Positions 24,972 to 33,046 of a stretch of DNA of 64,000 bases are shown here, in pieces. Position numbers and translations under genes: made by a program. Every line of letters begins with the position of its first letter. Positions within the stretch are counted from its first letter, which is position 1. Under the pieces are notes generated by a model that saw nothing but the letters and a program-made list of their open reading frames with translations, was not told the origin of the DNA and made no database searches. This DNA is from Gp6-AA40 sp963723495 (GTDB taxonomy: Bacteria > Acidobacteriota > Vicinamibacteria > Vicinamibacterales > UBA2999): positions 1-64,000 of the forward strand of contig CAVRQR010000017.1 in NCBI GenBank assembly GCA_963723495.1, given 5' to 3'.

Positions 24972-27671
24972 ATGGGTGCGCTTGCTGACGTGTTGCGCCG
25001 GCTCCGTTCGCTCGGCCGCCGGCGGGAGCTCGAGAACAGGCTCGACGATGAGATCCGCTTCCATGTCGAGCAGCAGATCGAGAAGAACCAGCGCGGCGGC
25101 ATGGCACCGGACGAGGCGCGTCGCCGGGCGTTGATTCGATTCGGCGGCGTCGAGCAGATGCGAGAGCGAACGCGCGATGAGTTCCGTGCCGCACCCATCG
25201 AACATCTCGCGCGCGACGTGCGTTACGGTCTGCGCTCGCTGCGCCGCCATCCGAGCTTTTCGGCGATGGCCATACTCTCGCTGGCCATCGGCATCGGCGC
25301 AAACGCGGCGATATTCGGCGTCGCTCATGCCGTGTTCTTCCGAACGTCCCCGCTCGCCGACCCCGAGACCCTCGTCAACATCTACGAGGCCGACGCCGGA
25401 CGTCGGTTCAGTCCGCCGTCGTACCCGACGATCGAGGACCTGCGCAAGGGCACGACCGGCGTCTTCCGCGGGATCGCCGCGTCGACGTTCGCAGCCGCGC
25501 AGATCGATCACGCCGGCACAGTGAGCACCGTCATGGGCGAGGCCGTGACGGGAAACTCCTTCGGACTCCTGGGCATCGAGCCGTATCTCGGCAGGGCCAT
25601 TCAACCGTCGGACGATGTGGCGAGGGGCGGCCATCCAGTCGTGATGCTCAGCTACGGCTACTGGCAACGCGCCTTCGGCGGGGACCCCCAGGCCGTCGGA
25701 CGCACGCTGCAGATCGGACGTCGCGGCTACACGATCATCGGCGTCGCCCCCGCCGATTACCGCGGTGGCCTTCCGGCAATCACACCCGCGTTCTACGTGC
25801 CTACAGCGATGCTGGAAGCGGTCATGGGCATCGAGATGCTCGACCAGCGCGACTTCCACAGCTTCATCGTCAAGGCACGGCTCGCACCGGGTGTCACTCG
25901 AGCGCAGGCCGAGCATGCCGCGTCTCTCGTGGCGGCGTCTCTCAACAGCGCGCGACCCGAAGGGTGGATTCCCGGCAGGCAATTCAACATCGTGCCGGCC
26001 TCCGACGTGCAAGTTCACCCTTCACTCGATCCGTTTCTGCGCGCGGCGGCCTGGCTGCTGATCGCCGTCGTCGGGCTCGTGCTATTGCTGGCGTGTACGA
26101 ACCTCGCGAGCTTTCTCGTGGCGCGCGCGCTCGATCGGGGACAGGAGGTCGCCGTGCGTCGCGCTCTTGGTGCGACGCGAGGTGCGCTCGCGCGCCAACT
26201 GCTCGTCGAGAGCGCGCTGCTCGGGCTGGGCGGCGCCGCCGCCGGCCTCGTCCTGGCGATCGCCCTCATCGACGGGCTGCTGTCGATCGACTTGCCGTTG
26301 CCGTTCAACATGCGGCTCGACCTTCATCTTGGCCTCGACTGGAAGGTGTTGTTCGACTGGAGAGTGCTCGTGTTCACGGCGAGCGCTGGCGTGTTCGCCG
26401 GGGTGCTGCTCGGCGTGGTCCCCGCTGTTCAGGGCACGCGCACCGATCTGGGCTCGGCACTCAAAACGGGAAGCAAAGGAAGCGCGGCACCTGGATCGCT
26501 GAGATGGCGCAACGTGCTCGTCGTCGCCCAGGTCGCGATGTCGCTCGTGCTGCTCGTGGGAGCAGGGCTCTTCCTCAGGAGTTGGCAGCAGACACTCGCC
26601 GTGGATCCGGGTTTCGGCCGCGCTCCGACGTCGATCCTCTCGGTCGTCATACCGCTCGAGCGATCGACACCTGAGCACTCCGAGTCGCTGACGCGGAGCC
26701 TGCTCGAGCGCTTTCGAGCGCTGCCGGGCGTCGAGGCCGCCGGCATCATCTGGCCGCTGCCGCTCGATTTGAACCTCAGCTTCACGGATTTCACGCTCGA
26801 CAGCCGCGTTCCCCCGGCTGGGCGGGAAGCGTTTCGTGCCGACAGGGCGGAAGTGGATGGCGCTTTTTTCGACGCCGCCGGCATTGCCATCGTCGAAGGC
26901 CGCACTTTCAACGATGGCGACCGTCGCGACAATCAGCCAGTGGCCATCATCAGCCAGGCGATGGCCCGTCGCTACTGGCCGGACGGCGACGCGATTGGCC
27001 GGATCCTCCGACGGTCAGATCCCGAACCCGACCTGGTGATCGTCGGCGTGGTGAGCGACATCAGTGTGCGATCGCTTGGGGAGGCACCCCGCGATGTCAT
27101 CTACGAGGCCTATACGCAGGGCGGACGTCAGCCAGCTGTCGTCTTTCTCGTTCGCACGGCCACGGATCCCGCGCGTCTGCTGCTGACGCTTGCCGACGTC
27201 GCTCAGCAAGCCGATCCGGACCTGCGCGTGATGCAGTCGACAACGATGGCGGAGCATCTGGCGTTGTCGCGCCTGCCGTCCCAGATCGGCGCCGTTGTGC
27301 TCGCGGCGTTTGCGGTCCTGGGCATGGCCCTCGCAGCCGTCGGCGTCTACGGGATGGTGCGCTACACCGTGGCCATGCGCACTCGCGAGGTCGGGATCCG
27401 CATGGCACTCGGGGCCGACCCCGCCGGCGTGACGCGGCTGCTCGCGACGCGAGGCGTGCGACTCGTGCTGGTCGGCGGGGCGATTGGTATCGCGACGTCG
27501 CTGCTCGCAGCACGCTTCCTCGGGACGCTGCTCTTTGGTGTCGGGACGTTCGATCCTGTTGCGCTGATCGGAGCGCCGCTCGTGCTTGGCGTCGCGGCAT
27601 GGCTGGCCGCCTATCTACCTGCGCGACGCGCCAGTCGGGTGAGCCCGCTCGCAGCTCTGCGCACCGAATGA
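24972..27671 (+). CDS. ADOP-type ABC transporter permease 1 (MacB/FtsX-like, duplicated)
   Basis: 899 residues, usual for acidobacterial duplicated orphan permeases. An N-terminal cytoplasmic region (LDDEIRFHVEQQIEKNQRGG, ARRRALIRFGGVEQMRE) precedes the first membrane helix (about 98-115), a periplasmic MacB-core domain, an FtsX domain (about 360-480), a second MacB-like domain and a C-terminal FtsX domain ending VSPLAALRTE. No ATPase is encoded nearby, hence 'orphan'. Substrate unknown; inner membrane. Paralogue of 29224-31920. Unlike that gene it has no PadR gene in front, only the operator-like element and a 12-base scar. The gene spans the right end of the palindrome. Confidence 0.88.
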   Translation: MGALADVLRRLRSLGRRRELENRLDDEIRFHVEQQIEKNQRGGMAPDEARRRALIRFGGVEQMRERTRDEFRAAPIEHLARDVRYGLRSLRRHPSFSAMAILSLAIGIGANAAIFGVAHAVFFRTSPLADPETLVNIYEADAGRRFSPPSYPTIEDLRKGTTGVFRGIAASTFAAAQIDHAGTVSTVMGEAVTGNSFGLLGIEPYLGRAIQPSDDVARGGHPVVMLSYGYWQRAFGGDPQAVGRTLQIGRRGYTIIGVAPADYRGGLPAITPAFYVPTAMLEAVMGIEMLDQRDFHSFIVKARLAPGVTRAQAEHAASLVAASLNSARPEGWIPGRQFNIVPASDVQVHPSLDPFLRAAAWLLIAVVGLVLLLACTNLASFLVARALDRGQEVAVRRALGATRGALARQLLVESALLGLGGAAAGLVLAIALIDGLLSIDLPLPFNMRLDLHLGLDWKVLFDWRVLVFTASAGVFAGVLLGVVPAVQGTRTDLGSALKTGSKGSAAPGSLRWRNVLVVAQVAMSLVLLVGAGLFLRSWQQTLAVDPGFGRAPTSILSVVIPLERSTPEHSESLTRSLLERFRALPGVEAAGIIWPLPLDLNLSFTDFTLDSRVPPAGREAFRADRAEVDGAFFDAAGIAIVEGRTFNDGDRRDNQPVAIISQAMARRYWPDGDAIGRILRRSDPEPDLVIVGVVSDISVRSLGEAPRDVIYEAYTQGGRQPAVVFLVRTATDPARLLLTLADVAQQADPDLRVMQSTTMAEHLALSRLPSQIGAVVLAAFAVLGMALAAVGVYGMVRYTVAMRTREVGIRMALGADPAGVTRLLATRGVRLVLVGGAIGIATSLLAARFLGTLLFGVGTFDPVALIGAPLVLGVAAWLAAYLPARRASRVSPLAALRTE

Positions 27672-27762
27672 CGATGCACCCCTGTTGCTGATACATGGTG
27701 ACGAAGACGAGAAGGTCCCGTTCCAACAGGAGCGAGGTGAGCTAATCTTTCTCTTCAACTGA
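27670..27762 (+). pseudogene. Remnant of an S9-type/alpha-beta hydrolase C-terminus
   Basis: Directly after the permease stop, one frame reads DDAPLLLIHGDEDEKVPFQQ and then ERGELIFLFN and a stop. LLLIHGDEDEKVPFQQ is the C-terminal catalytic-Asp strand typical of prolyl-oligopeptidase-like (S9) peptidases and related hydrolases. Nothing of the rest of such a gene is present, so this is a leftover of a deleted gene whose place the permease now partly occupies. Confidence 0.55.
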
Positions 27763-27770
27763 GGGTCACT

Positions 27771-28769
27771 ATGAAGGCATTCATCATCTGCTGTGCCGCG
27801 CTCCTCACCGGAACCGTCTTCTTTGCCGCTGCGCAGTCGCCGCAATCGGGAGCGACGACGCGACTGGACCCCGCCTTCGACCAGATCGTGTCTCCAGGTA
27901 CCAGCATGGAGACCGTGAAAAGCGGCTTCGGTTTCATCAACGGCATCGTCTGGGTCAGGGAATCAGGCGATGGACATCTGCTGATCAGCGACATTCCGGC
28001 CAATGTCGTTCACCGATGGACACCCGACGGGAAGATGTCGGCGTTTCTCGAGAAGCCTGATTGGACCAGGACGACCGGCCGCCCCGCGAACCCGAGGTTC
28101 GGCGCCAACGGCATCACCGTCGATCCGCAAGGGCGGGTCGTCTATGCCGCAGAAGCGGATCGGGCCATCGTACGGCTGGAGAAGGACGGCAAAAGGACGA
28201 TTCTGGCCGAGCGCTATGAGGGTCAGCGCCTGAACAGCCCGAACGATCTGGTGTTTCGATCCGACGGCGCCCTCTACTTCACGGATCCAAGCGGAGGCAA
28301 CCGTTTCGCTGACTGGGATCTGAAGAAGGAGCTGCCGTATCAGGGCGTGTTCCTCCTCAAGGATGACAAGCTGCAGCTGGTCGTCAAGGATCTCGAGCGT
28401 CCGAACGGGATCACCCTGTCACCGGATGAAAAATTTCTCTACGTCAACGACTCGGTCAAGCGCGCCATCCTGCGGTACGACGTGCAGCCAGATGGCAGCG
28501 TTGCCAATGGCAAGGTGTTCGCGGACATGAGCGCGGGAAAGGGTACCGGCAATCCCGACGGCATGAAGTTCGACGCCAGAGGCAATCTGTACTCTGTGGG
28601 GCCCGGCGGCATCTGGGTGTTCGCTCCCGATGGCAAGCAACTGGGCCTGATCGTGCCGCCCGAGTTCGCGCCCGGCTTCGCATTCGGCGATGCCGATGGG
28701 AAAACGCTCTACATGGCGGCGAGCACTCAGCTCGTACGCATTCGCGTCAACAATGCTGGCGCGCGATAG
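27771..28769 (+). CDS. SMP-30/gluconolactonase-like exported propeller enzyme
   Basis: 332 residues with signal peptide (MKAFIICCAALLTGTVFFAA). Six-bladed propeller of the SMP-30/LRE family: FINGIVWVRESGDGHLLISD, GANGITVDPQGRVVYAAEAD, LNSPNDLVFRSDGALYFTDP, RPNGITLSPDEKFLYVNDS, GNPDGMKFDARGNLY. The residues equivalent to the metal-binding Glu/Asn/Asp positions of gluconolactonases (N in SPNDL, D in NPDGMKFD) are present, so a lactonase acting on sugar lactones in the periplasm is plausible. This would fit with a sugar-oxidising quinoprotein in the same genome, but the two are not in one operon. Confidence 0.78.
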   Translation: MKAFIICCAALLTGTVFFAAAQSPQSGATTRLDPAFDQIVSPGTSMETVKSGFGFINGIVWVRESGDGHLLISDIPANVVHRWTPDGKMSAFLEKPDWTRTTGRPANPRFGANGITVDPQGRVVYAAEADRAIVRLEKDGKRTILAERYEGQRLNSPNDLVFRSDGALYFTDPSGGNRFADWDLKKELPYQGVFLLKDDKLQLVVKDLERPNGITLSPDEKFLYVNDSVKRAILRYDVQPDGSVANGKVFADMSAGKGTGNPDGMKFDARGNLYSVGPGGIWVFAPDGKQLGLIVPPEFAPGFAFGDADGKTLYMAASTQLVRIRVNNAGAR

Positions 28770-28794
28770 TGGCTTCAATCATTCAGCTGCGAGC

Positions 28795-28810
28795 GTGGGG
28801 TTCTCCCCAC
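28795..28810 (+). terminator. Hairpin downstream of the SMP-30-like gene
   Basis: GTGGGG TTCT CCCCAC, a perfect 6-bp stem with a tetraloop, followed by TCCCTTT. It lies 26 bases after the stop codon and directly before the PadR operator. Probably a weak intrinsic terminator; could instead be part of the regulatory element. Confidence 0.45.
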
Positions 28811-28813
28811 TCC

Positions 28814-28863
28814 CTTTGACGCTCGAAAGGAACTCCTGCTAGGCTTCTTTCGTCTATCGAAAG
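28814..28863 (+). promoter_or_regulatory. Double-palindrome operator-like element before the PadR gene
   Basis: CTTTGACGCTCGAAAG (28814-28829) and CTTTCGTCTATCGAAAG (28847-28863), the same element as at 24889-24938. The second palindrome ends inside the AAGGAG ribosome site of the PadR gene (28861-28866), the position expected for autorepression. Inference from position and symmetry only. Confidence 0.62.
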
Positions 28864-28873
28864 GAGCCGCCCA

Positions 28874-29215
28874 TTGGTCAAGGACAGAAGCGACGTGCTG
28901 CAGGGAACCCTGGACATGCTGGTTCTCAGAGCCTTGCAGCTTGAACCGATGCACGGCTGGGGTATCACCGAACGCATCGAGCAATGGTCGGAGCACGTCC
29001 TGCAGCTCGGGCAGGGAACACTCTATCCGGCGCTGTATCGGCTCGAGCGGCAGGATTTCATTCGTTCCGAGTGGCGCGTGACCGACAACAACCGGCGCGC
29101 GCGCTACTACTCGTTGACCGCGCGCGGGCGGCGGCACCTGAACGATTCGATGGCACAGTGGCGACGCATGGCTCGCGCGATCAACCTCGTTCTGGACGCA
29201 ACGACCGTGAGCTGA
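28874..29215 (+). CDS. PadR-family transcriptional regulator
   Basis: 113 residues from a TTG start at 28874, supported by AAGGAG 7 bases upstream. Winged-helix PadR domain: LQGTLDMLVLRALQLEPMHG, WGITERIEQWSE, LGQGTLYPALYRLERQDFI, NRRARYYSLTARGRRHL. It is a typical short PadR repressor found next to ADOP permeases. It ends 8 bases before the permease ATG, so the two are cotranscribed. It probably binds the double palindrome upstream and may also act on the orphaned copy before permease 1. The effector is unknown. Confidence 0.88.
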   Translation: MVKDRSDVLQGTLDMLVLRALQLEPMHGWGITERIEQWSEHVLQLGQGTLYPALYRLERQDFIRSEWRVTDNNRRARYYSLTARGRRHLNDSMAQWRRMARAINLVLDATTVS

Positions 29216-29223
29216 GAGGACTT

Positions 29224-31920
29224 ATGGGTGCACTCGCTGACGCGTGGCGGCGGCTCCGTTCGCTTGGCCGCCGGCGGGAATTCGAGGACCGTCTCGACGA
29301 CGAGATTCGCTTCCATGTCGAGCAGCAGATCGAGAAGAACCGCCGCGCCGGCATGACATCGGACGAAGCGCGACGACAAGCGTTGATCCGATTCGGCGGC
29401 GTGGAACAGATGCGCGAGCGGACGCGCGACGAGTTCCGTGCGGCCCCAATCGAGAATCTCGCGCGCGACGTCCGCTACGGCCTGCGATCGCTGCGCCGCC
29501 ATCCGGGCTTCTCGGCGATGGCCGTGCTGTCGCTCGCCATCGGCATCGGCGCCAACACAACGATCTTCGGCGTCGTCAACACCGTTCTCTTCAGCGACTC
29601 CCCGCTCGACGATCCCGAGACGCTCGTCAATGTGTACGAAACGGAAGGCGGACGCGGGTTCAATCCGATGTCGCACCCGAACATCGAGGACCTGCGCAAG
29701 AGCACGACCCACGTCTTCCGTGGGATCGCCGCGTCGACGTTCGTCCCCGCCCCCATCGATGGCGGGGGCACGGGGGGCACGCTCATGGGCGAGGCGTTGA
29801 CGGGCGGCGCATTTGCGCTCCTCGGCATCGAGCCGGCACTCGGAAGGGCCATTCATCCCGAGGACGATGTCGCGCGGGGCGGGCATCCGGTGGTGATGCT
29901 CAGCCACGGCTACTGGCAGCGCGCGTTCGGCGGGGATCCGGAGGTGATCGGCCGCTCGCTGCGGATGGGGACGCGCAGCTACACGATCATCGGCGTCGCC
30001 CCGGCCGACTATCGCGGCGGCCTCGGGCCCATCACGCCGGCCTTCTACGTGCCGATGGTGATGGCCGACGAGCTGATGGGCGTCGACATGCTCGATCAGC
30101 GGGACTTCCACAGCTTCTTCGTCAAGGCGCGACTCGCGCCCGGCGTCACGCGGGCGCAGGCCGAGCACGCCGCGTCCCTCGTGGCGGCCTCGCTGACCGG
30201 CGCTCGGCCGGAAGGGTGGGTGCCCGGAGAGCAGTTCGTGCTGGTCCCGACCCCCGACGTGCAGGTCCTGCCTGGATTGGATCCGCTCCTGCGCGCGGCG
30301 GCGTGGTTGCTGATCACCGTCGTGGGATTGGTGCTGCTGCTGGCGTGCACGAACCTCGCGAGCTTTCTGGTGGCGCGCGCCCTCGATCGGAGCCAGGAGG
30401 TCGCCGTGCGCCGTGCCCTCGGCGCAACGCGAGGCGCGCTCGCACGCCAGATGCTCGTCGAGAGCGCGCTCCTCGGGCTAGGCGGAGCAGCTGTCGGCCT
30501 CGTCCTGGCGCTCGTGCTTCTCAATGTTCTGGTGTCGATCGACCTTCCCCTGCCTTACGGCATGAGGCTCGACCTTCACTTCGGCCTGGACCAGAAGGCG
30601 CTCTTCGACTGGAGAGTGCTTGCGCTCACCGCCGCCACTGGTGTGGTGGCGGGCGGCGTTCTCGGACTCTTCCCGGCTGTTCGGGGAACGCGCGCCGAAC
30701 TCGGCTCGGCGCTCACTTCAGGCAGCAGAGGGAGCAGTGCGCCCGGAACTCTCAAATGGCGCAACGCTCTGGTCGTCGCGCAAATTTCGATCTCCCTCGT
30801 GCTGCTGGTGGGGGCAGGTGTGTTCCTCAGGAGTTGGCAGCAGATGCTGGCCGTGGATCCGGGCTTCGGCCGCGCTCCGACCTCGGTGCTGTCCGTCATG
30901 GTGCCGGTCGTGACACCCGACGACAACGTGCAGCGTACGCGGCGTCTGCTCGAACGCTTCCGGGCTCTCCCCGACGTCGAAGCCGTCGGCCTCATTTGGC
31001 CGCTGCCGCTCGAGTTCTCCTCCAGCTCCACCGACTTCACGATCGACGGCCGTGAGCCACCCCCTGGCCGGGAGGCCTTCCGCGCCGACCGCGCGGAGAT
31101 CGATGGCGGGTTCTTCGACACGGCCGGGATGGTCATCGTGGCTGGCCGCTCGTTCGACGATGGTGACCGGCGCGACGGTCGGCCCGTGGCCATCATCAGT
31201 CAGGCGATGGCCCGTCGCTACTGGCCGAACGGCGACGCACTCGGCCGCATCCTCCGCCGGCCGGATCCGGCGCAGGCCGATTTGGTGATCGTCGGCGTGG
31301 CGAGCGACGTCAACATCCGATCACTCGGGGAGGCCCCGCGCGACGTCGTCTACGTGCCTTATACGCAGGGCAGCGGCGCGCCAGTGCGCACCTTCGTCGC
31401 CCGCACGGCGGCGGACCCCTCCCAGATGTCGCAAACGCTCGTCACTGCGGGAAAGGAAATCGACCCGGACCTGCAGGTCATGCAGTCCACGACGATGGCG
31501 CAGCATCTGGCAATGTCGCGCCTGCCGTCGCAGATGGGGGCGCTCATGCTGTCAGCGTTTGCGGTAATGGCAATGGCGCTCGCGGCCATCGGCGTGTACG
31601 GGATGGTGCGCTACTCGGTGGCCATGCGCACCCGCGAGGTCGGGATCCGCATGGCACTCGGAGCCGACGCAGCCGGCGTTGCGCGTCAGCTGGCGACGCA
31701 CGGCGTGCGGCTGGTGCTGGTCGGCGGCGCCATCGGTGTGGCCGCGTCGCTCGTCGCGGCACGCGTCCTCGCGACACTGCTCTTCGGCGTCGGAACGTTC
31801 GATCCCGTCGCCCTCACCGGTGCGCCGCTCGCGCTCGGCCTCGCGGCATGGCTGGCTGCCTATCTGCCCGCGCGGCGCGCCAGTCGCGTGGACCCGCTCG
31901 TTGCTCTGCGCACCGACTGA
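29224..31920 (+). CDS. ADOP-type ABC transporter permease 2
   Basis: 898 residues, close paralogue of 24972-27671 along its whole length, with the same order: N-terminal LDDEIRFHVEQQIEKNRRAG region, first helix, MacB-core, FtsX (LLACTNLASFLVARALDR), second MacB-core, C-terminal FtsX ending VDPLVALRTD. The second periplasmic domain and the loop around SPLDDPETLVNVYETEG differ most. It is cotranscribed with PadR. Inner membrane; substrate unknown; an ATPase would have to be encoded elsewhere if it transports at all. A longer upstream frame starting at 28984 overlaps PadR and is rejected. Confidence 0.88.
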   Translation: MGALADAWRRLRSLGRRREFEDRLDDEIRFHVEQQIEKNRRAGMTSDEARRQALIRFGGVEQMRERTRDEFRAAPIENLARDVRYGLRSLRRHPGFSAMAVLSLAIGIGANTTIFGVVNTVLFSDSPLDDPETLVNVYETEGGRGFNPMSHPNIEDLRKSTTHVFRGIAASTFVPAPIDGGGTGGTLMGEALTGGAFALLGIEPALGRAIHPEDDVARGGHPVVMLSHGYWQRAFGGDPEVIGRSLRMGTRSYTIIGVAPADYRGGLGPITPAFYVPMVMADELMGVDMLDQRDFHSFFVKARLAPGVTRAQAEHAASLVAASLTGARPEGWVPGEQFVLVPTPDVQVLPGLDPLLRAAAWLLITVVGLVLLLACTNLASFLVARALDRSQEVAVRRALGATRGALARQMLVESALLGLGGAAVGLVLALVLLNVLVSIDLPLPYGMRLDLHFGLDQKALFDWRVLALTAATGVVAGGVLGLFPAVRGTRAELGSALTSGSRGSSAPGTLKWRNALVVAQISISLVLLVGAGVFLRSWQQMLAVDPGFGRAPTSVLSVMVPVVTPDDNVQRTRRLLERFRALPDVEAVGLIWPLPLEFSSSSTDFTIDGREPPPGREAFRADRAEIDGGFFDTAGMVIVAGRSFDDGDRRDGRPVAIISQAMARRYWPNGDALGRILRRPDPAQADLVIVGVASDVNIRSLGEAPRDVVYVPYTQGSGAPVRTFVARTAADPSQMSQTLVTAGKEIDPDLQVMQSTTMAQHLAMSRLPSQMGALMLSAFAVMAMALAAIGVYGMVRYSVAMRTREVGIRMALGADAAGVARQLATHGVRLVLVGGAIGVAASLVAARVLATLLFGVGTFDPVALTGAPLALGLAAWLAAYLPARRASRVDPLVALRTD

Positions 31921-31969
31921 TCCATCCAGCGCCCACGCGAATCGCGAGCGCGATGCTGTCTTCGCGCGA

Positions 31970-32902
31970 TCACTGACACCGCGAGGCGCCTGAGGTGTTG
32001 CCTTCCTTCGCGCCGTCTCGATACACCTTGTGACAGTTCGCGCAGGCGTCATTGAGCTGATCCGCGACCTTGACCACGGCGTCCACGTTCCTCGACTGCG
32101 CTGCCTTGTACGCGGCGCGCCCAACGTCCATCAACGCGTTCGTGTACTCCTTCCAGTCCGCACGATCGATCGGAGCCGGTCTGCCGTTCTCGCATCGTCG
32201 TCCCGGCAGCAGAAAGAGCGGTGAGGTCTCGACGAGCGCGAGCGCCGCCTGATCGACCGCCTGCCATCCGTAGTAGACCGTCGCGCCCCACTGGACGTAG
32301 TCGAACGGCATCGGCATCGACGGCTTCTCTTTCGCCGGGTCCTTCACCTGCACGTTGAACAGGATGTTTGCATTGGGAAACGTCACCGCGCGCATCAGTT
32401 GCGCAAGGTTCCCGGCCACGGCGAATGAGGAGGCGCTGGCCGAGCCAGCAGCCGGCGTGGATCGCGATGCTGGAAACGCGATCTGACCCAACGCCGCCGC
32501 GGCAAGGTCGGTCGGCCCGGCTGGAAACTTGCCCGCGCGCAGGACGTACGCCGCAATGTCGATCGCCTGTTCCCGCGAAACACTCCCGGGCGCCTGCGGA
32601 GGCATCGTCTTCTCGATCTTCTCGACGAGCTCGCCAAGCGACCGAGAGCTCCAGGCGCCGAGGAAGCTGTCACCGCTCAGCGGCGGACCGACCGAGCCTT
32701 CGAGCGCCTTCCCATGGCACGCCACGCATTGCGTCTCGTACAGCGTCTGACCGCGCGTGGCCTGCGCATCCGAGTAGACGCGATCGGTGACAGCGCGCGT
32801 CTGTCCGTGACCGACGAGCGGCAGCACACCGACGAGCGCACTGAAAACCCCGATGCCTATAGCGCAGCGAAAGCTCGTCTGTCCGAAGGAAAGCACATGC
32901 AT
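31970..32902 (-). CDS. Two-haem c-type cytochrome (class I plus cytochrome c'-like)
   Basis: 310 residues. The ATG at 32902 is preferred (GGAGA about 7 bases upstream), giving a signal-like hydrophobic segment. The N-terminal half is a class I cytochrome c with CVACHGKALEGSVGPPLSG and a distal Met in TMPPQAPGSVS. The C-terminal half is helical with CANCHKVYRDG close to the end, the haem position of class II (cytochrome c'-type) proteins. Two different haem folds in one chain are unusual. Periplasmic electron carrier; partner unknown. It points toward the permease operon (convergent). Confidence 0.75.
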   Translation of the reverse strand: MHVLSFGQTSFRCAIGIGVFSALVGVLPLVGHGQTRAVTDRVYSDAQATRGQTLYETQCVACHGKALEGSVGPPLSGDSFLGAWSSRSLGELVEKIEKTMPPQAPGSVSREQAIDIAAYVLRAGKFPAGPTDLAAAALGQIAFPASRSTPAAGSASASSFAVAGNLAQLMRAVTFPNANILFNVQVKDPAKEKPSMPMPFDYVQWGATVYYGWQAVDQAALALVETSPLFLLPGRRCENGRPAPIDRADWKEYTNALMDVGRAAYKAAQSRNVDAVVKVADQLNDACANCHKVYRDGAKEGNTSGASRCQ

Positions 32903-33046
32903 CACCAGTCTCCGGCTATGCGGGCGTTGTTAACGGCGACGGTCCGATTCGGGGGCGGATTATAGCTTGCGCGGCCCCACTCTTTTGGGCAGTATCTCGA
33001 CACTACACCGAACGCCCGTTGCCGCGGTTGGAGCCGAGGAGGAAGC

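Larger units (their letters stand above)
12575..25027. repeat. Right arm of the 12.45-kb inverted repeat
   Basis: Mirror copy of 1-12450. Relative to the left arm it has small indels near 12715 (2 bases missing), 13296 (1 extra), 17833 (1 missing) and 18166 (1 missing), each breaking a gene that is intact in the left arm. Its outer part is clean: the two NFPGQP-family genes at 23474-24863 are intact here and broken in the left arm. It runs without any visible boundary into single-copy sequence inside the ADOP permease gene. Confidence 0.97.

Noticed and set aside
1..25027. Composite transposon or IS-flanked duplication
   Set aside because: No transposase, IS ends or target duplications were seen at the centre or at the right-hand limit of the arms.
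24243..26018. 591-residue minus-strand frame
   Set aside because: Antisense to the NFPGQP gene and the ADOP permease and crosses a clear intergenic operator; a shadow.
28984..29223. Extended N-terminus for permease 2 from 28984
   Set aside because: The extension is out-of-frame PadR sequence; the ATG at 29224 matches the start of permease 1.
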